Position numbers and translations under genes: made by a program. Below the pieces are notes generated by a model. That model was not told the DNA's origin. It did not search any database and saw only the letters and a list, made by a program, of their open reading frames with translations. From CAZMBI01 sp964564675 (GTDB lineage Bacteria > Pseudomonadota > Alphaproteobacteria > Rickettsiales > UBA3002): DNA of 63,598 nt. This document shows, piece by piece, positions 43,457-51,411 of the stretch. The stretch is taken from assembly GCA_964564675.1 (NCBI GenBank), contig CAZMBI010000013.1, positions 1-63,598 of the forward strand, in the 5' to 3' direction. The first letter of the stretch is position 1, and every line of letters starts with the position of its first letter.

Positions 43457-45079
43457 TTAGCGCTGGGTGCCGGCGGTAACAAACGGGGCGTTGTCACGCG
43501 CGGCGGTCATGGTCGGCCACTGCGCATTGGCCAGCCGGGCGACCGGGCTGTAATCGGCGGCCAGCATCTGCCGGTAGATGATATAGTTGGCCAACACCTG
43601 CTTGACATATTGTCGCGTTTCGCGAAAAGGAATCTTCTCCATGAACAGCAGCGGGTCGTTAATGGCCGCATAGCGCGCCTGCCAGCTCAGCAGGTTGGAC
43701 GGACCGGCATTATACGCCGCCAGCAGATATATCAGGTTCCCGCGGATATAGGGCTTATCGGCGAGGTACTGAATATAATGCTGCCCCACCGTCAGGTTGG
43801 CCGCCGGCTCACGCAGCCGCGCCACGCTGATCGGGCGCGCGCCCAGCCCGCCGACATCAAGGCTGGCGAGCTTGATCTCATCCAGCCCATAGCGGCGGAT
43901 GACATAGCGCGCGGTGCGCGGCATCAGTTGCATGGCGCCGAGCGCGCCGGAATAGACATTGCGTGCGCCGGGCACGAACGCCGACTCCTGGCGAATGACG
44001 GCATAGACCAGGGCCGGATCTGCCAGCATGTCTTCGGGTGCGATCCAGTCGGGCGTGGGATAGGCGGCGATATCGGTTGCCTGCAGATTCGCCACCTGTG
44101 CGGCGCGGATCTGCAGTGCCGGCAGGTTCAGCCGCGCGGCCACCGTGGCCAGCTGCCGGCGCTGGCCGGCTGGTAATTTAGGATATACCACACGCAATTC
44201 GGCCTCGGCGTCGGCCCGGCGGCCAAGCTTGCGATACATCGCGGCGCGTTTGACGGCGGGAATCGCCAGCGTCTGCGCGCTTACCACGGGCAAGGTGGGG
44301 CTTACCGCCGTACGCGCCAGCGCCTCATTGGCCATCAGGCCATAAAGCGTCAGCGGATGCGCGGCGGCAGCTTCCAGATGTGTCTCGGCCTTGGCTGGTT
44401 TCTCCAGCCTGCGATAGGCGCGATAGGCCCAGTAATGCGCGGCGCTGCGGTGCCATGCCGACAGGTGCGAGCGTCCGGCCACCTCGGCGAATCGCCCGGC
44501 GGCTGTGGTGTATTGTTCGTTTTGCCAGGCGGTCAGCCCTGCTTTCCACGCGGCGGGCATTTTCTGGCCGTGAATGCCGTCGCGCAGACCGGCGCCGCCC
44601 AGTGTACCGGGTGTCTCGGCCAGTGGCGGCAGGCTCAGCGTGCTGTCCGGCGGGCGTTTGTGGCGGGCCAGCGCATGGATTTTCGCCGCCTGCGGCATAT
44701 CGCGGTAGCGGGTCAGCCAGGTGACCAGCTCGGCATACTGGCTGTCATAGTCTTCGTGCAGGTAGCGTTCGGCGAGTACGGCGCCTTTTAACGTATCATC
44801 TGTAATCCGCGATAAGGCGCGGTCGGCGGCTCTCCAGTTACCAGCTTTTTGGAAGCGAAACGCCTGCGCATAATGTTTCAGGTCACGCTCGCCGAAACGA
44901 TAGCCCAGCGTGCGTTCAAACAGGGTATCCGGCAGGCTGACCGTGCGCAGGGCGGAGCGCTCATGGCCCGCGCCCGGCAGATGGGCGGACAGGGCCAGCG
45001 CTGCAATACCAAGCACCAGGCTGATAGTAATAGATGTCACGCGAATGCGCGTGTTGCTAGCCGACTGTATCATTGCCAC
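43457..45079 (-). CDS. Soluble lytic transglycosylase (Slt70-like)
   Basis: This is a 540-residue periplasmic enzyme. A signal-like hydrophobic segment (ITISLVLGIAALALSAHL) is followed by a helical superhelix domain (residues 60-370) and the C-terminal SLT lysozyme-like domain. The SLT motifs are present: VIRQESAFVPGARNVYSGAL with the catalytic Glu, GAMQLMPRTA and LLAAYNAGPSNLLSW. It cleaves peptidoglycan to 1,6-anhydro products. It is shorter than E. coli Slt70 but typical of alphaproteobacteria. The start is GTG at 45079, or ATG two codons later. It is followed upstream on the same strand by the uracil-DNA glycosylase. Confidence 0.92.
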   Translation of the reverse strand: MAMIQSASNTRIRVTSITISLVLGIAALALSAHLPGAGHERSALRTVSLPDTLFERTLGYRFGERDLKHYAQAFRFQKAGNWRAADRALSRITDDTLKGAVLAERYLHEDYDSQYAELVTWLTRYRDMPQAAKIHALARHKRPPDSTLSLPPLAETPGTLGGAGLRDGIHGQKMPAAWKAGLTAWQNEQYTTAAGRFAEVAGRSHLSAWHRSAAHYWAYRAYRRLEKPAKAETHLEAAAAHPLTLYGLMANEALARTAVSPTLPVVSAQTLAIPAVKRAAMYRKLGRRADAEAELRVVYPKLPAGQRRQLATVAARLNLPALQIRAAQVANLQATDIAAYPTPDWIAPEDMLADPALVYAVIRQESAFVPGARNVYSGALGAMQLMPRTARYVIRRYGLDEIKLASLDVGGLGARPISVARLREPAANLTVGQHYIQYLADKPYIRGNLIYLLAAYNAGPSNLLSWQARYAAINDPLLFMEKIPFRETRQYVKQVLANYIIYRQMLAADYSPVARLANAQWPTMTAARDNAPFVTAGTQR

Positions 45080-45181
45080 TACTAATTTTTTTACTTTTTG
45101 TTAAGCTTTAACCCTAGAACATAGGGGCGCGTCCGTCTACCCCTAATGCACTTTTTGTCATCAAACCGACGCATTCACCCA

Positions 45182-46081
45182 TCACGATGAAACGCGGCGC
45201 AAATCCGCGCGAAGGTTGAGTAAATCCTCCCACATAAGCCGTTTATGTAAGGGCTGACGCAGCAAATAGGAAGGGTGAAACACTACACGGCTGTGGATAG
45301 ATTTATTTAAATATTGATTTGCATAAGAAAATTCCTGTCCACGCAGGCGGGTGATGCCGCGCGTTTCGCCCAGCATGGCCTTTGCCGCCGTGCCGCCGAC
45401 CAGTACCAGCACGCGCGGCGCTACCAGCGCCACGTGCTTTTCCACAAACGGCCGGCAGATTTCAAGCTCTTCCGGTGTCGGCGTGCGGTTGCCTGGCGGC
45501 CGCCAGAACAGGGTGTTGGTGATATAAAAGCCCTCGGCGCGGGTCAGGCCGATACACCCCAGCATCGTATCCAGCAGCCGGCCGCTCACGCCGCAAAAAG
45601 GAATGCCCTGGGCGTCCTCGTCGGCACCGGGCGCTTCACCGACGAGCATCACGCGGCTGGCCGGATCGCCGTCGGCAAAGACGGTGTGACGCGCCGTTTG
45701 CTTGAGCGCGCAGCCTTCAAAGCTGCGCACCGCCTGCTCGAGCTCGGCCAGCGAACCGGCGGCATCGGCGAGCCGCCGCGCCTCCTCGATGGCGGCGGAT
45801 AATGCCGCGTCGCCGGCGGATGGGGATGCTTCCTGCCCGTTGCCCGCCCGCAGCGCTTCGGCCCGCGCGGCGCCGGGTGCTGCCGCTTGCACGACCCTTT
45901 CCGCACCGAGTCGCTGAGTAGCCGCTGCCCCGGGCGTGACCGTCGCAGGTGCGCAAGCCGGGTGGTTCAGGCTATCCGATGGGAACTGCCGCCGATCCAC
46001 CGGCGTGTCGCCCCAGGCGGCGGTGAGGCCGCTATCCGCAAAAAATGCCAATAAATGCTTGATTTCTCTGTGCGTTAGCAT
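45182..46081 (-). CDS. Uracil-DNA glycosylase, family 4/5-like
   Basis: This is a 299-residue enzyme. Residues 1-115 are an Ala/Pro-rich, poorly conserved lead-in. The glycosylase core shows RVMLVGEAPGADEDAQGIPF (motif A), YITNTLFWRPPGNRTPTPEE and VVFHPSYLLRQP (motif B with the His). Family 4 enzymes hold a 4Fe-4S cluster with four Cys. Here one of the first pair is Lys (GCALKQ) and the third is Trp (LFWRPP), leaving two. That pattern is, as I recall, usual for the alphaproteobacterial branch. It removes uracil from deaminated DNA. It lies 100 bp upstream of the lytic transglycosylase gene. Confidence 0.88.
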   Translation of the reverse strand: MLTHREIKHLLAFFADSGLTAAWGDTPVDRRQFPSDSLNHPACAPATVTPGAAATQRLGAERVVQAAAPGAARAEALRAGNGQEASPSAGDAALSAAIEEARRLADAAGSLAELEQAVRSFEGCALKQTARHTVFADGDPASRVMLVGEAPGADEDAQGIPFCGVSGRLLDTMLGCIGLTRAEGFYITNTLFWRPPGNRTPTPEELEICRPFVEKHVALVAPRVLVLVGGTAAKAMLGETRGITRLRGQEFSYANQYLNKSIHSRVVFHPSYLLRQPLHKRLMWEDLLNLRADLRRVSS

Positions 46082-46195
46082 ATGCTAATTAAAATATATT
46101 GCATTTGATGTATTTTGCCCTAATTGAATTAATACTAATACCCTAGGGCGAAACGGGGAAAGAATAAAGCTGAAGATGCCGGGTGTGGTTAAGGA

Positions 46196-46209
46196 TGTGG
46201 TTAACCACA
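46196..46209. repeat. Perfect 14-bp palindrome
   Basis: TGTGGTTAACCACA lies in the 260-bp region between the divergent uracil-DNA glycosylase and the small-protein pair, preceded by a direct half-copy GTGTGGTTAAGG. It could be an operator for either side. Nothing else was recognised in this stretch. Confidence 0.5.
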
Positions 46210-46341
46210 CGGCACAGCGGCGATGCGGCAGCGGCCGAGGACGTGAAATGTCAAAAAACTTTCACAAATGTTGGCTGGCGCCTTTGATATACTGTGTGGT
46301 GATAGGTTGACGATAGCGATTAGTGGAGACAGGGTAAGTCT

Positions 46342-46617
46342 ATGAGTTATATGTATCATCCGGATGTGGCGGCGAAGGCGGTGATGGAGCTGAGCAAGGC
46401 ACTGCGGGCGTTTGGAGACGAGGAGTACGCCAATGCCTTACTGGCCGACCCGCGCATGAGCAGCACCAAGGGCCTGCTGGCCGCCTGCGGGTTCAGCTAT
46501 AAGGGCATTAAATATATTCGCGAACAGGTCTCGGGCAATATCCCGACGCTGGATTCGCAAAAAAAAGCGGGCAGCTTTTTAAATCAGATCGATCAAGAAC
46601 AGAAAGTGATGCAGTAA
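46342..46617 (+). CDS. Small unknown protein, first of a pair
   Basis: This 91-residue, mainly helical cytosolic protein has no motif I recognise (opening MSYMYHPDVAAKAVMELSKA). An AGGGTAA stretch upstream of the ATG is a fair Shine-Dalgarno. The next gene starts 4 bases after its stop, so the two are probably translated together. The promoter region contains the 14-bp palindrome at 46196. Confidence 0.65.
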   Translation: MSYMYHPDVAAKAVMELSKALRAFGDEEYANALLADPRMSSTKGLLAACGFSYKGIKYIREQVSGNIPTLDSQKKAGSFLNQIDQEQKVMQ

Positions 46618-46621
46618 GAAC

Positions 46622-46870
46622 ATGACCACTCATATGGATAATTTGACGGCGGTTTCCCCCCACATGGTGCGAAACGGTGCACCTGAAGGCGATATGCCGA
46701 GGCAGGCAAGGGATGGCATGTTTAATACGCTCGCCATGCGTGCTGCTGCTCAAGATGCAGCTAAGGGCTTGGATATGCAAGTAGCGCTTGCTTCAGCCGG
46801 CGGAGACACTACTTCTACTCCAAATGTTGCCCAGCAAAAAGTCGGCAAACAAATCCAGCTCAGCGGCTGA
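46622..46870 (+). CDS. Small unknown protein, second of a pair
   Basis: This 82-residue protein is rich in Ala, Gln, Met and Asp, with no signal or motif. The ATG at 46622 follows the previous stop by 4 bases; an ATG at 46634 is possible. It has few features of a folded domain and could be partly disordered. Its reality rests on the tight coupling to the upstream gene. The 214 bp after it hold only the promoter of the ETF-QO gene. Confidence 0.45.
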   Translation: MTTHMDNLTAVSPHMVRNGAPEGDMPRQARDGMFNTLAMRAAAQDAAKGLDMQVALASAGGDTTSTPNVAQQKVGKQIQLSG

Positions 46871-47072
46871 TGACACAAAAATAAGCCGGATACGCCAGGC
46901 ACCCGTGCCCGTTAAGGAATCTCGCGTCACTGCACAAGTACGGTTGCCTACAGCGTATTGTAACAGCTGCCGGCATACCGCGTGCGCGGGCCTGGGGTCA
47001 CATAGCGGCGCGCCCCTCGGCCGATACGTGCACAGGGGCTGAAATCAAACTGCATCGGCGCGCCATTCGTGT

Positions 47073-47078
47073 TATAAT
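47073..47078 (+). promoter_or_regulatory. TATAAT directly before ETF-QO, probable leaderless transcript
   Basis: A consensus TATAAT ends 6 bases before the ATG at 47085, so the expected transcription start falls on the A of the start codon. There is no room for a Shine-Dalgarno. The -35 region is weak. Confidence 0.5.
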
Positions 47079-47084
47079 TTTCCC

Positions 47085-48710
47085 ATGATGGAAAACGAAA
47101 CCATCGCATGTGATGTGGTGATTGCTGGAGCCGGGCCTTCCGGTCTGTCGGCGGCGATCCGGCTCATGCAGCTGGCGCAAGAGGCTGAACAATCGTTTAA
47201 CGTTATTGTGCTGGAGAAAGGCTCCGAAGTCGGCGCGCATATTCTCTCGGGCTGCGTGCTCGAGCCGCGCGCACTGAATGAGCTGTTGCCCGATTGGCAG
47301 GCGCAGGATGCGCCGCTGCACACGCCGGCCACCAAAGACTATTTTCGCTACCTCACGGCGGATGCCGCTTATACCCTGCCCACACCGCCGCCGATGCGCA
47401 ATACCGGGAATTACATTATCTCGCTTGGTCAATTCACGCGTTGGCTCGGTAAGCAGGCGGAGCAATACGGCGCGCAGATTATCCCCGGCTTTGCCGCAGC
47501 TGATGTGATAATTGAAGAAGGTGTGGTTAAGGGGCTGAGAACCAATGCGTTTGGTGTGGCAAGCGACGGTTCACGCAAGCCATCTTATCAGCCAGCGATA
47601 GAGATAAGAGCAAAATACACAGTCTTTGCAGAAGGTTGCCGCGGAAACCTGAGTCAAAATCTTATGCACCACTTTAATCTAAGAGATGGCATCAGCCCAC
47701 AAACGTATGCTATTGGACTTAAAGAATTGTGGGAGATCGATCCGGCCCAATCCCGCCCCGGCGAAGTGGTGCATACAATTGGCTGGCCATTAAAATCAGA
47801 TGTTTATGGTGGTTCTTTCATTTATCACTCGAATGACAACCTGCTTGCCATCGGCTATGTCATCGGCCTGGACTATGGCAATCCGACTCTGGATCCCTAC
47901 ATGGAATTTCAGCGGTTTAAACATCATAGTTCGATTAAACCGTTACTTGAGGGCGGGCGGCGCATCGCCTATGGCGCGCGGGCGCTCAATGAGGGCGGTT
48001 TTCAGTCGATTCCCAAACTGACCATGCCAGGCGGGGTACTGGTCGGCTGCGCCGCCGGTTTCCTCAATGTGCCCAAGATCAAAGGCACACACACCGCCAT
48101 GAAATCCGGCATGCTGGCCGCCGAGGCCATCGGCGAGGCCTTAAACGGCGAGCGCCGCCCGGAATTGAATGAATATTCAAATAAAGTCCGGGCCTCGTGG
48201 ATGTACCGCGAACTGGAATCCGTTCGCAATATCCGCCCGGCCTTTCGTTATGGCCTGTGGGCGGGCATGGCCTATTCGGCGCTGGATACCTATGTGCTGC
48301 GCGGCCGTGCGCCATGGACGCTGCGTCACCATGCCGACCACACGCAGCTTAAGCCGCTCAGCGAGGTGACGCCGATCACCTATCCTAAGCCCGACGGGGT
48401 CATCAGTTTTGATCGGCTGTCCTCGGTTTATCTGTCCAACACCAACCATGAGGAAGACCAGCCCTGCCATCTCACGCTGCGCGATGCCGGCGTGCCCGAA
48501 TCGGTCAACCTGCCGAACTATGACGGGCCCGAGCAGCGCTATTGCCCGGCGGGGGTGTATGAATATGTTGATACGCCCGCAGGCCGAAAGCTGCAGATCA
48601 ACGCCCAGAATTGCGTGCATTGCAAGACCTGCGACATCAAAGACCCCACCCAGAATTTCGTGTGGGTGACGCCCGAAGGCGGCGGCGGCCCCAATTATGA
48701 GATGATGTGA
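47085..48710 (+). CDS. Electron transfer flavoprotein-ubiquinone oxidoreductase
   Basis: This 541-residue enzyme passes electrons from ETF to ubiquinone at the inner membrane. It has an N-terminal FAD Rossmann motif VVIAGAGPSGLSAAIRL, the LEKGSEVGAHILSG block, and GCAAGFLNVPKIKGTHTAMK. The C-terminal 4Fe-4S domain has cysteines in RYCPAGVYEY and CVHCKTCDIKDP, and the terminus is GGGGPNYEMM. It is full length for the family. No etfAB genes are nearby. The start has TATAAT just upstream and no Shine-Dalgarno. An in-frame ATG one codon later is equivalent. Confidence 0.96.
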   Translation: MMENETIACDVVIAGAGPSGLSAAIRLMQLAQEAEQSFNVIVLEKGSEVGAHILSGCVLEPRALNELLPDWQAQDAPLHTPATKDYFRYLTADAAYTLPTPPPMRNTGNYIISLGQFTRWLGKQAEQYGAQIIPGFAAADVIIEEGVVKGLRTNAFGVASDGSRKPSYQPAIEIRAKYTVFAEGCRGNLSQNLMHHFNLRDGISPQTYAIGLKELWEIDPAQSRPGEVVHTIGWPLKSDVYGGSFIYHSNDNLLAIGYVIGLDYGNPTLDPYMEFQRFKHHSSIKPLLEGGRRIAYGARALNEGGFQSIPKLTMPGGVLVGCAAGFLNVPKIKGTHTAMKSGMLAAEAIGEALNGERRPELNEYSNKVRASWMYRELESVRNIRPAFRYGLWAGMAYSALDTYVLRGRAPWTLRHHADHTQLKPLSEVTPITYPKPDGVISFDRLSSVYLSNTNHEEDQPCHLTLRDAGVPESVNLPNYDGPEQRYCPAGVYEYVDTPAGRKLQINAQNCVHCKTCDIKDPTQNFVWVTPEGGGGPNYEMM

Positions 48711-48736
48711 GCGGCGGCTCTCCGGCGCCGTCTGCC

Positions 48737-48782
48737 GCGTAGCGAGCGTGTTTAATGCGGAGCATAAAGTCAGTTAACTATA
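48737..48782. repeat. REP-like palindromic element, copy 2
   Basis: GCGTAGCGAGCGT...ATGCGGAGCATAAAGTCAGTTAACTATA repeats most of 25031-25075 with a few substitutions. It lies directly before the 145-bp inverted-repeat element, so the ETF-QO to glutathione peroxidase gap is entirely repeat DNA. Confidence 0.65.
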
Positions 48783-48785
48783 ATA

Positions 48786-48930
48786 TATAGCTGATTCACT
48801 TGTTGATTGGACGCCCTCTCCCTACCCCTCTCCCGCATGCGGGAGAGGGAAGCTGCGCTTCGCGCAGCGAAGGGCAGCGGGTGAGGGTGTCGTATAAAAA
48901 ACGGTCCAATCAACAAGTGAATCAGCTATA
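48786..48930. mobile_element. 145-bp MITE- or REPIN-like element with 27-bp inverted ends
   Basis: The ends, beginning TATAGCTGATTCACTTGTTG (48786-48812) and their exact reverse complement (48904-48930), are perfect 27-bp inverted repeats. The interior has further stems: CTCTCCCGCATGCGGGAGAG and GCTGCGCTTCGCGCAGC. There is no coding capacity. The form is that of a non-autonomous element or REP doublet. No obvious target-site duplication is seen. Part of the interior (CCCTCTCCCTACCCCTCTCC) resembles the repeat inside the AlkA gene at 60551. Confidence 0.75.
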
Positions 48931-48974
48931 GCTAGCAGTTATCCGGTAGCCGGTAGCGGGGCGTTTGCTAACCG

Positions 48975-49538
48975 CTACTGGCTTTCTTGCGGTAACACCG
49001 CCTCAATCGCTTGCACCACACGGTCGGATTCGGGTTCGGTCATCGAACTGAACCAGTCCACCAGCCGACCGTCGGGGGCGATCAGGTATTTATGGAAGTT
49101 CCATTTAGGCGCGGCGAGCCAGCCTTTCTGCGCCCGCGCCCAGCGATAAAACGGGTGCGCGTTCTCCCCGGTGACGGGATATTTAGCCGTCAGCGGGAAA
49201 GTCACGCGGTATTTGGTCTCGCAGAAACGCTTGATTTCCGTTTCCGAGCCGGGTTCCTGATTGCCGAAATCGTTGGAGGGTACGCCGATGACCACCAGCC
49301 CGCGGTCCTGATAGCGTTCATACAGCGCCTGCAGGCCGCCATACTGGCCGGTAAACCCGCATTCGGAAGCGGTGTTGACGATTAAAAGCGCCTTCCCGCG
49401 ATACTCGGCCAGCGGCATGTCGCGCCCGGAAATGCGCTCGAAGCCGAAGTCAAACGCGCTGTCGACGCTGCCCCAGGCGGCGCCAGGGGCGATAAACAGG
49501 GCTAAAAATGCACGCCAAACACGTCTCATACTAACCAT
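48975..49538 (-). CDS. Exported glutathione peroxidase-family protein
   Basis: This 187-residue thiol peroxidase has a signal-like N-terminus (RVWRAFLALFIAPGAAWGS). The active-site Cys lies in IVNTASECGFTGQYGGLQ, the Gln/Trp tetrad residues are in VIGVPSNDFGNQEPGS and KWNFHKYLIAPDG, and the Asn is present. Cys replaces selenocysteine, as in most bacteria. It should remove peroxides in the envelope. Several in-frame Met codons are possible; 49538 or 49529 places the signal at the N-terminus. It follows the formyltransferase gene on the same strand, 83 bp away. Confidence 0.9.
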   Translation of the reverse strand: MVSMRRVWRAFLALFIAPGAAWGSVDSAFDFGFERISGRDMPLAEYRGKALLIVNTASECGFTGQYGGLQALYERYQDRGLVVIGVPSNDFGNQEPGSETEIKRFCETKYRVTFPLTAKYPVTGENAHPFYRWARAQKGWLAAPKWNFHKYLIAPDGRLVDWFSSMTEPESDRVVQAIEAVLPQESQ

Positions 49539-49621
49539 ATAGGGGGGTTCCGGACGGCCTGCAACCCGTTTTGCCATCAGCGCAGAGCCGCTTGCGGACG
49601 GCCCTCCGGGCATGGGCGGGG

Positions 49622-50476
49622 CTAAAGCGGCGCGACGGTTTCGCGCAGCACCGAGACGTTGCGCAGCAGCACCAGCCCGTCGCGGGCGGCAACCACCAGC
49701 TCTTTAGATGAGCGATAAACCAGCGTCCCCGGCGCAAACCGGTGGTCCTGCGGCCAGACCACGGCGTCGGTAATCAGCAGTTTCAAGCCTTCGAGCACGC
49801 TGAAGCTGTAAAAATCGCCATGGGCGCGGATATGCCGGTCAATGGCGTCAATCGGCTGCTCCCAGTCGATCATGCAATCGTTCAGATCGGGCTTTTTTTG
49901 TACCGGATGCTGACGGATATCCATCGGCTGCGCGGCGTCCCAGCGGGCCTGCGGCGCATCCATAAACTGCGACAGCAGCTGCACGGCGCTAATCTGACTG
50001 CGCGCGATGAGGCTTTCAACCCGCTCCTGCGGGTAAACCGGGAAGGTGCCCTGCAGTATCAGATCGCCGGCATCCCATGCGTCCGCAAGCTTGTGAAGGG
50101 TGACCCCGGCATTGCGGTGCTGGTTAAGAATGATGCCCGGAAACGGCCACGACCCCCTGCCATAGGGCAGCAGGCTGGGGTGAATATTGATGCCATACGG
50201 GATGCCGCCGCCCTCGATAAACGGCACTTTAAACGGATAGGCGGCCACAATCAGCGCCTCGCAACCGTGCGCCTGCAGGTCCGCCAGCTGCTCGGGCTGC
50301 ACCGGCGACAGGCAGACCGGCGTCTGACCACTGCCGGCCAGCTCCGTCACCCGCGTATTGAAGGCGTGGGTATGGTCGCACGGGCAGGTAAACAGTGCCT
50401 GTAGCTCGTGACCGTTGCTCAGTAGCCATTCCAGGCAGCCAGCGAACAGGTCATAACCGAAATAGGCGATTTTCAT
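49622..50476 (-). CDS. Formyltransferase-family protein (Fmt/ArnA-type fold)
   Basis: This 284-residue protein has the 10-formyltetrahydrofolate transferase fold: MKIAYFGYDLFAGCLEWLL, ALIVAAYPFKVPF, the catalytic Asn-His segment INIHPSLLPYGRGSWP and the Asp in AWDAGDLILQG. The C-terminal part (residues 200-284) resembles the Fmt C-terminal domain, with DWEQPIDAIDRHIRA. It is shorter than Fmt (about 310), so a sugar- or amino-acid formyltransferase is as likely as a tRNA one. The ATG at 50476 fits the family start. It is downstream of pyrF on the same strand, 88 bp away. Confidence 0.82.
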   Translation of the reverse strand: MKIAYFGYDLFAGCLEWLLSNGHELQALFTCPCDHTHAFNTRVTELAGSGQTPVCLSPVQPEQLADLQAHGCEALIVAAYPFKVPFIEGGGIPYGINIHPSLLPYGRGSWPFPGIILNQHRNAGVTLHKLADAWDAGDLILQGTFPVYPQERVESLIARSQISAVQLLSQFMDAPQARWDAAQPMDIRQHPVQKKPDLNDCMIDWEQPIDAIDRHIRAHGDFYSFSVLEGLKLLITDAVVWPQDHRFAPGTLVYRSSKELVVAARDGLVLLRNVSVLRETVAPL

Positions 50477-50564
50477 ACGCAGCAAGGTGTCATATTGCGC
50501 GGTGATTGGGAAGCACCGGTTTACAAGAGACGGGATTAATGCGGCTTGCCTTGTCCCGCGTGCC

Positions 50565-51308
50565 TCAGGCCGGCTGGGGGTGACGGTTTGCCCGGCGCTC
50601 CTGCAGGGACTCGGCAATGGCGTTGGCGGCGTTGCCCGGATCGGCCGCCGCGGTGATGGGCCGGCCGATCACCAGGTAATCGGCGCCGCGGGCGAGCGCC
50701 TCGCGCGGGCTCATCACGCGCTTTTGATCGTCGGCGGCGGCATCCGGCCGTATGCCGGGCACTACCAGCGTGAAATCGCTGCCGCAGGCCTCACGCAGCA
50801 GCTTGATCTCATAGGGTGAGCAGACCACCCCATCCAGGCCCGAGCTTTGCGCCAGATCGGCCATGCGCCGCACCTGATCGGGCAGGTTCTCGCGCACGCC
50901 GATCATGCTCAGATCGTCCTGATCGAGGCTGGTCAGTACCGTCACGCCGACAATCAGCGGGCGGCGCGAGCCGGTCAGTTGCGCCACTTCGTCCGAGGCT
51001 TCGATGGCGCGGCGAAGCATCGCCCGCCCGCCGGCGATATGCACCGTCATCATAAAGGTGTTGATCCCCGCCGTGGCGCGGATGGCTTTGGCCACGGTGT
51101 TGGGGATATCGTGGAACTTCAGATCCAGAAAGACCGGCACCTGCTGCTCGGTGATCGCCTGCACGCCGGAGGCGCCATGGGCGGTGAAGAATTCAAGCCC
51201 CAGCTTGATACCGCCGACATGCCCGGATACGGCACGGGTCAGCGCCAGCGCGTCGTCGCGATCAGCGGTATCGACCGCACAGATAATAGGGTTTTTTGCG
51301 GATTCCAT
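50565..51308 (-). CDS. pyrF: Orotidine 5'-phosphate decarboxylase
   Basis: This 247-residue enzyme makes UMP. It has the TIM-barrel signature ICAVDTADRDDAL, KLGLEFFTAHG and the catalytic DLKFHDIPNTVAKA (Asp-Lys-Asp), with VVPGIRPDA and ADYLVIGRPITAAADP for phosphate binding. It is downstream of pyrC and pyrB on the same strand, so three pyrimidine genes are grouped. The ATG at 51308 has no Shine-Dalgarno; an AT-rich TAATAA lies 4 bases upstream. The frame extends 10 codons further without family likeness. Confidence 0.96.
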   Translation of the reverse strand: MESAKNPIICAVDTADRDDALALTRAVSGHVGGIKLGLEFFTAHGASGVQAITEQQVPVFLDLKFHDIPNTVAKAIRATAGINTFMMTVHIAGGRAMLRRAIEASDEVAQLTGSRRPLIVGVTVLTSLDQDDLSMIGVRENLPDQVRRMADLAQSSGLDGVVCSPYEIKLLREACGSDFTLVVPGIRPDAAADDQKRVMSPREALARGADYLVIGRPITAAADPGNAANAIAESLQERRANRHPQPA

Positions 51309-51411
51309 CCAATTATTACACCATAAAGCCTTTAACACACTCTGAATTTTCGCCGGTTTTTGTGGCGTATTTTACTTTGTTTCTAGTTAGTTAGCCGCTG
51401 GCCGCTAACGG

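Noticed and set aside
43318..43457. Coding region interrupted by the second N gap
   Set aside because: Neither neighbouring gene is cut: the transglycosylase stop lies just after the gap and the ceramidase start lies before it.
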